Shown here piece by piece: positions 62,776-64,000 of a stretch of DNA of 64,000 bases. Positions within the stretch are counted from its first letter, which is position 1. Every line of letters begins with the position of its first letter. The translations under genes were made by a program, and so were the position numbers. The notes below the pieces were generated by a model that was not told the DNA's origin, made no database searches, and saw only the letters and a list, made by a program, of their open reading frames with translations. Source of the stretch: Cyclobacteriaceae bacterium. Its GTDB lineage: Bacteria; Bacteroidota; Bacteroidia; Cytophagales; Cyclobacteriaceae. Location of the stretch: positions 752,001 to 816,000 of the forward strand of contig CP075525.1 in the NCBI GenBank assembly GCA_025808415.1. Direction: 5' to 3'.

Positions 62776-62801
62776 TTAACTGACTGATTACGAATAAAGT
62801 C

Positions 62802-63500
62802 ATGGCAAAGATTTCAAAAAACAGAAAAGCTGTAATTACAAAGTATAATCCAGCAAAAGAATATACCCTGGAAGATGCATCGCAATTGCTAAAGGATATA
62901 ACCTTTACAAAATTCGATGCCTCTGTGGATATGGACATACGCTTAGGTGTTGATCCTAAGAAGTCCGATCAGATGGTTCGTGGTGTTGTATCACTTCCTC
63001 ATGGTATCGGAAAAACCGTTCGGGTGCTAGTGCTTTGCACGCCTGACAAAGTTCAGGAAGCAAAAGATGCTGGTGCTGATCACGTAGGTTTGGATGACTA
63101 CATCCAAAAAATTGAAGGAGGCTGGACAGACATTGACGTAATCATCTGTACACCTACCGTAATGGCCAAGGTTGGTAAACTTGGCAAGGTGTTGGGCCCC
63201 CGCGGCTTAATGCCAAACCCTAAATCAGGAACTGTTACGCTGGAAGTTGGTAAAGCCGTGAAAGAAGTTAAAGCCGGTAAAATCGACTTCAAAATTGATA
63301 AAACTGGAATTATCCACGTGAGCATCGGGAAAGCTTCCTTCTCGCCTGAAAAAATCAGGGACAATGCCATGGAGATGATTCAGGTTGTTGCAAAACTTAA
63401 GCCTGCCTCATCAAAAGGCACATACTTTAAAAGTATAAGCCTTTCTACTACGATGAGTCCGGGTGTAAGAATTGACACGGGTTCTATTGCTGGTATTTAA
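62802..63500 (+). CDS. rplA: 50S ribosomal protein L1
   Basis: 232 aa. [20 protein letters not shown] and [21 protein letters not shown] are the L1 RNA-binding signatures. It forms the L1 stalk and in many bacteria represses its own rplK-rplA mRNA. Confidence 0.98.
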   Translation: MAKISKNRKAVITKYNPAKEYTLEDASQLLKDITFTKFDASVDMDIRLGVDPKKSDQMVRGVVSLPHGIGKTVRVLVLCTPDKVQEAKDAGADHVGLDDYIQKIEGGWTDIDVIICTPTVMAKVGKLGKVLGPRGLMPNPKSGTVTLEVGKAVKEVKAGKIDFKIDKTGIIHVSIGKASFSPEKIRDNAMEMIQVVAKLKPASSKGTYFKSISLSTTMSPGVRIDTGSIAGI

Positions 63501-63512
63501 GAAAAACAAAAC

Positions 63513-64000
63513 ATGACCAGAGAAGAAAAAGCACAAATAATAGAGGAACTCAGTCACAAGTTTGCTGATAACACGCACTTCTACATTACTGATGCAGGCG
63601 GGTTAACCGTTGCCCAGGTAAATGCGTTCAGAAGACTTTGTTTCAAAAGTGGTATCGAGTACAAAGTGTACAAGAACACATTGATCCGCAAAGCACTTGA
63701 AAAGCAAGAAGGTGTTGATTATTCCCCGTTGTTCGGAACGTTGCATGGGTTTTCAGGTGTCCTCTTCTCAAAAGAAGCTGGAAATCTTCCTGCCCGCGTA
63801 ATTAAGGAGTTCCGTAAAAAACTGGAAGGTAAACCGGTACTGAAGGCTGCCTCTATCGACTCTGATTTTTTTATCGGAGAAGAAAACCTTAATACGCTTA
63901 GCGAGCTGAAAAGCAAAAATGAGCTTATTGGCGATGTTATTTCCTTGCTGCAATCACCAGCCAAGAATGTACTTTCTGCTTTGTTAAGTGGAAAGCAAAC
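63513..64000 (+). CDS. rplJ: 50S ribosomal protein L10 (3' end outside window)
   Basis: The frame from ATG 63513 (MTREEKAQIIEELSHKFADN) is open to the last base, 162 codons so far. FYITDAGGLTVAQVNAFRR, VYKNTLIRKAL and LFGTLHGFSGVLFSKEAG fit L10. The family is about 170-180 aa, so only the C-terminal helix that binds L7/L12 is missing. It follows rplA by 12 bp in the conserved ribosomal order. Confidence 0.95.
   Translation, partial: MTREEKAQIIEELSHKFADNTHFYITDAGGLTVAQVNAFRRLCFKSGIEYKVYKNTLIRKALEKQEGVDYSPLFGTLHGFSGVLFSKEAGNLPARVIKEFRKKLEGKPVLKAASIDSDFFIGEENLNTLSELKSKNELIGDVISLLQSPAKNVLSALLSGKQ

Overview
The window is a chromosomal segment of a Bacteroidota bacterium, most likely a member of the Cytophagales/Cytophagia. 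The evidence is a gliding-motility lipoprotein GldH, a type IX secretion (T9SS) C-terminal sorting domain, a GWxTD protein, a DUF2723 membrane protein, a fused SecDF, an almost complete lack of Shine-Dalgarno sites, and promoters of the Bacteroidota type (TTTG, 19 nt, TAnnTTTG) in front of the tRNA/tuf and tRNA-Trp/secE units. Several genes probably start at TTG (7660, 22137, 44308, 45542). No rRNA, CRISPR array, prophage or intact insertion sequence is seen.

Layout. 1-13.6 kb: housekeeping and metabolism: an OmpA/PD40 envelope protein cut by the window edge, an aldehyde dehydrogenase, an NAD salvage pair (pnuC, nadR-like), a sugar uptake/activation group (MFS transporter, nucleotidyltransferase, sugar kinase-like protein), ndk, nrnA, two paralogous FKBP lipoproteins, rdgB and udk. 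13.7-23 kb: secDF, then a minus-strand purD-ricT-gldH operon, recQ, and plus-strand kdsD and manC. 24.2-27.1 kb: an AT-rich accessory island with an XRE regulator, a secreted lipoprotein with a six-cysteine C-terminal tail, a PLDc_N-like 69-aa membrane protein and an ABC ATPase/permease pair. It looks like a bacteriocin/immunity or envelope-stress module and is the best candidate for something undescribed. 27-35 kb: rlmB, a GWxTD protein, a methyltransferase, a large DUF2723 protein, a HicAB toxin-antitoxin pair and a TPR protein. 35.4-46.7 kb: an AT-rich surface polysaccharide locus (Wzx flippase, Wzy-like membrane protein, four GT-4-type glycosyltransferases, a pyruvyltransferase, UDP-GlcNAc 2-epimerase, two methyltransferases), followed by a 1173-aa PKD-repeat protein exported by T9SS. 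50-59 kb: an Lrp/AsnC regulator with a palindromic operator candidate, a PyrR-like phosphoribosyltransferase, panB, DUF1080 and CAP-domain proteins, icd, ribH, a TPR membrane protein, pdhA, recF and a DciA-like protein. 59.3 kb to the end: tRNA-Tyr/Gly/Thr-tuf, then tRNA-Trp-secE-nusG-rplK-rplA-rplJ, a conserved translation/transcription cluster.

Non-coding structure of interest: a short element with CCATCTCAAAA-type terminal inverted repeats is present three times (3050, 8748, 52136). Two copies share a core in opposite orientation and one has an unrelated core. The 3' end of tRNA-Trp is duplicated 101 bp downstream, as left by an integration or recombination event. Long near-perfect inverted repeats fill the tRNA spacers, and a hairpin-rich leader precedes tuf.

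Limits: all functions come from reading protein motifs and context; no database search was run. Transmembrane counts and domain limits are estimates by eye.
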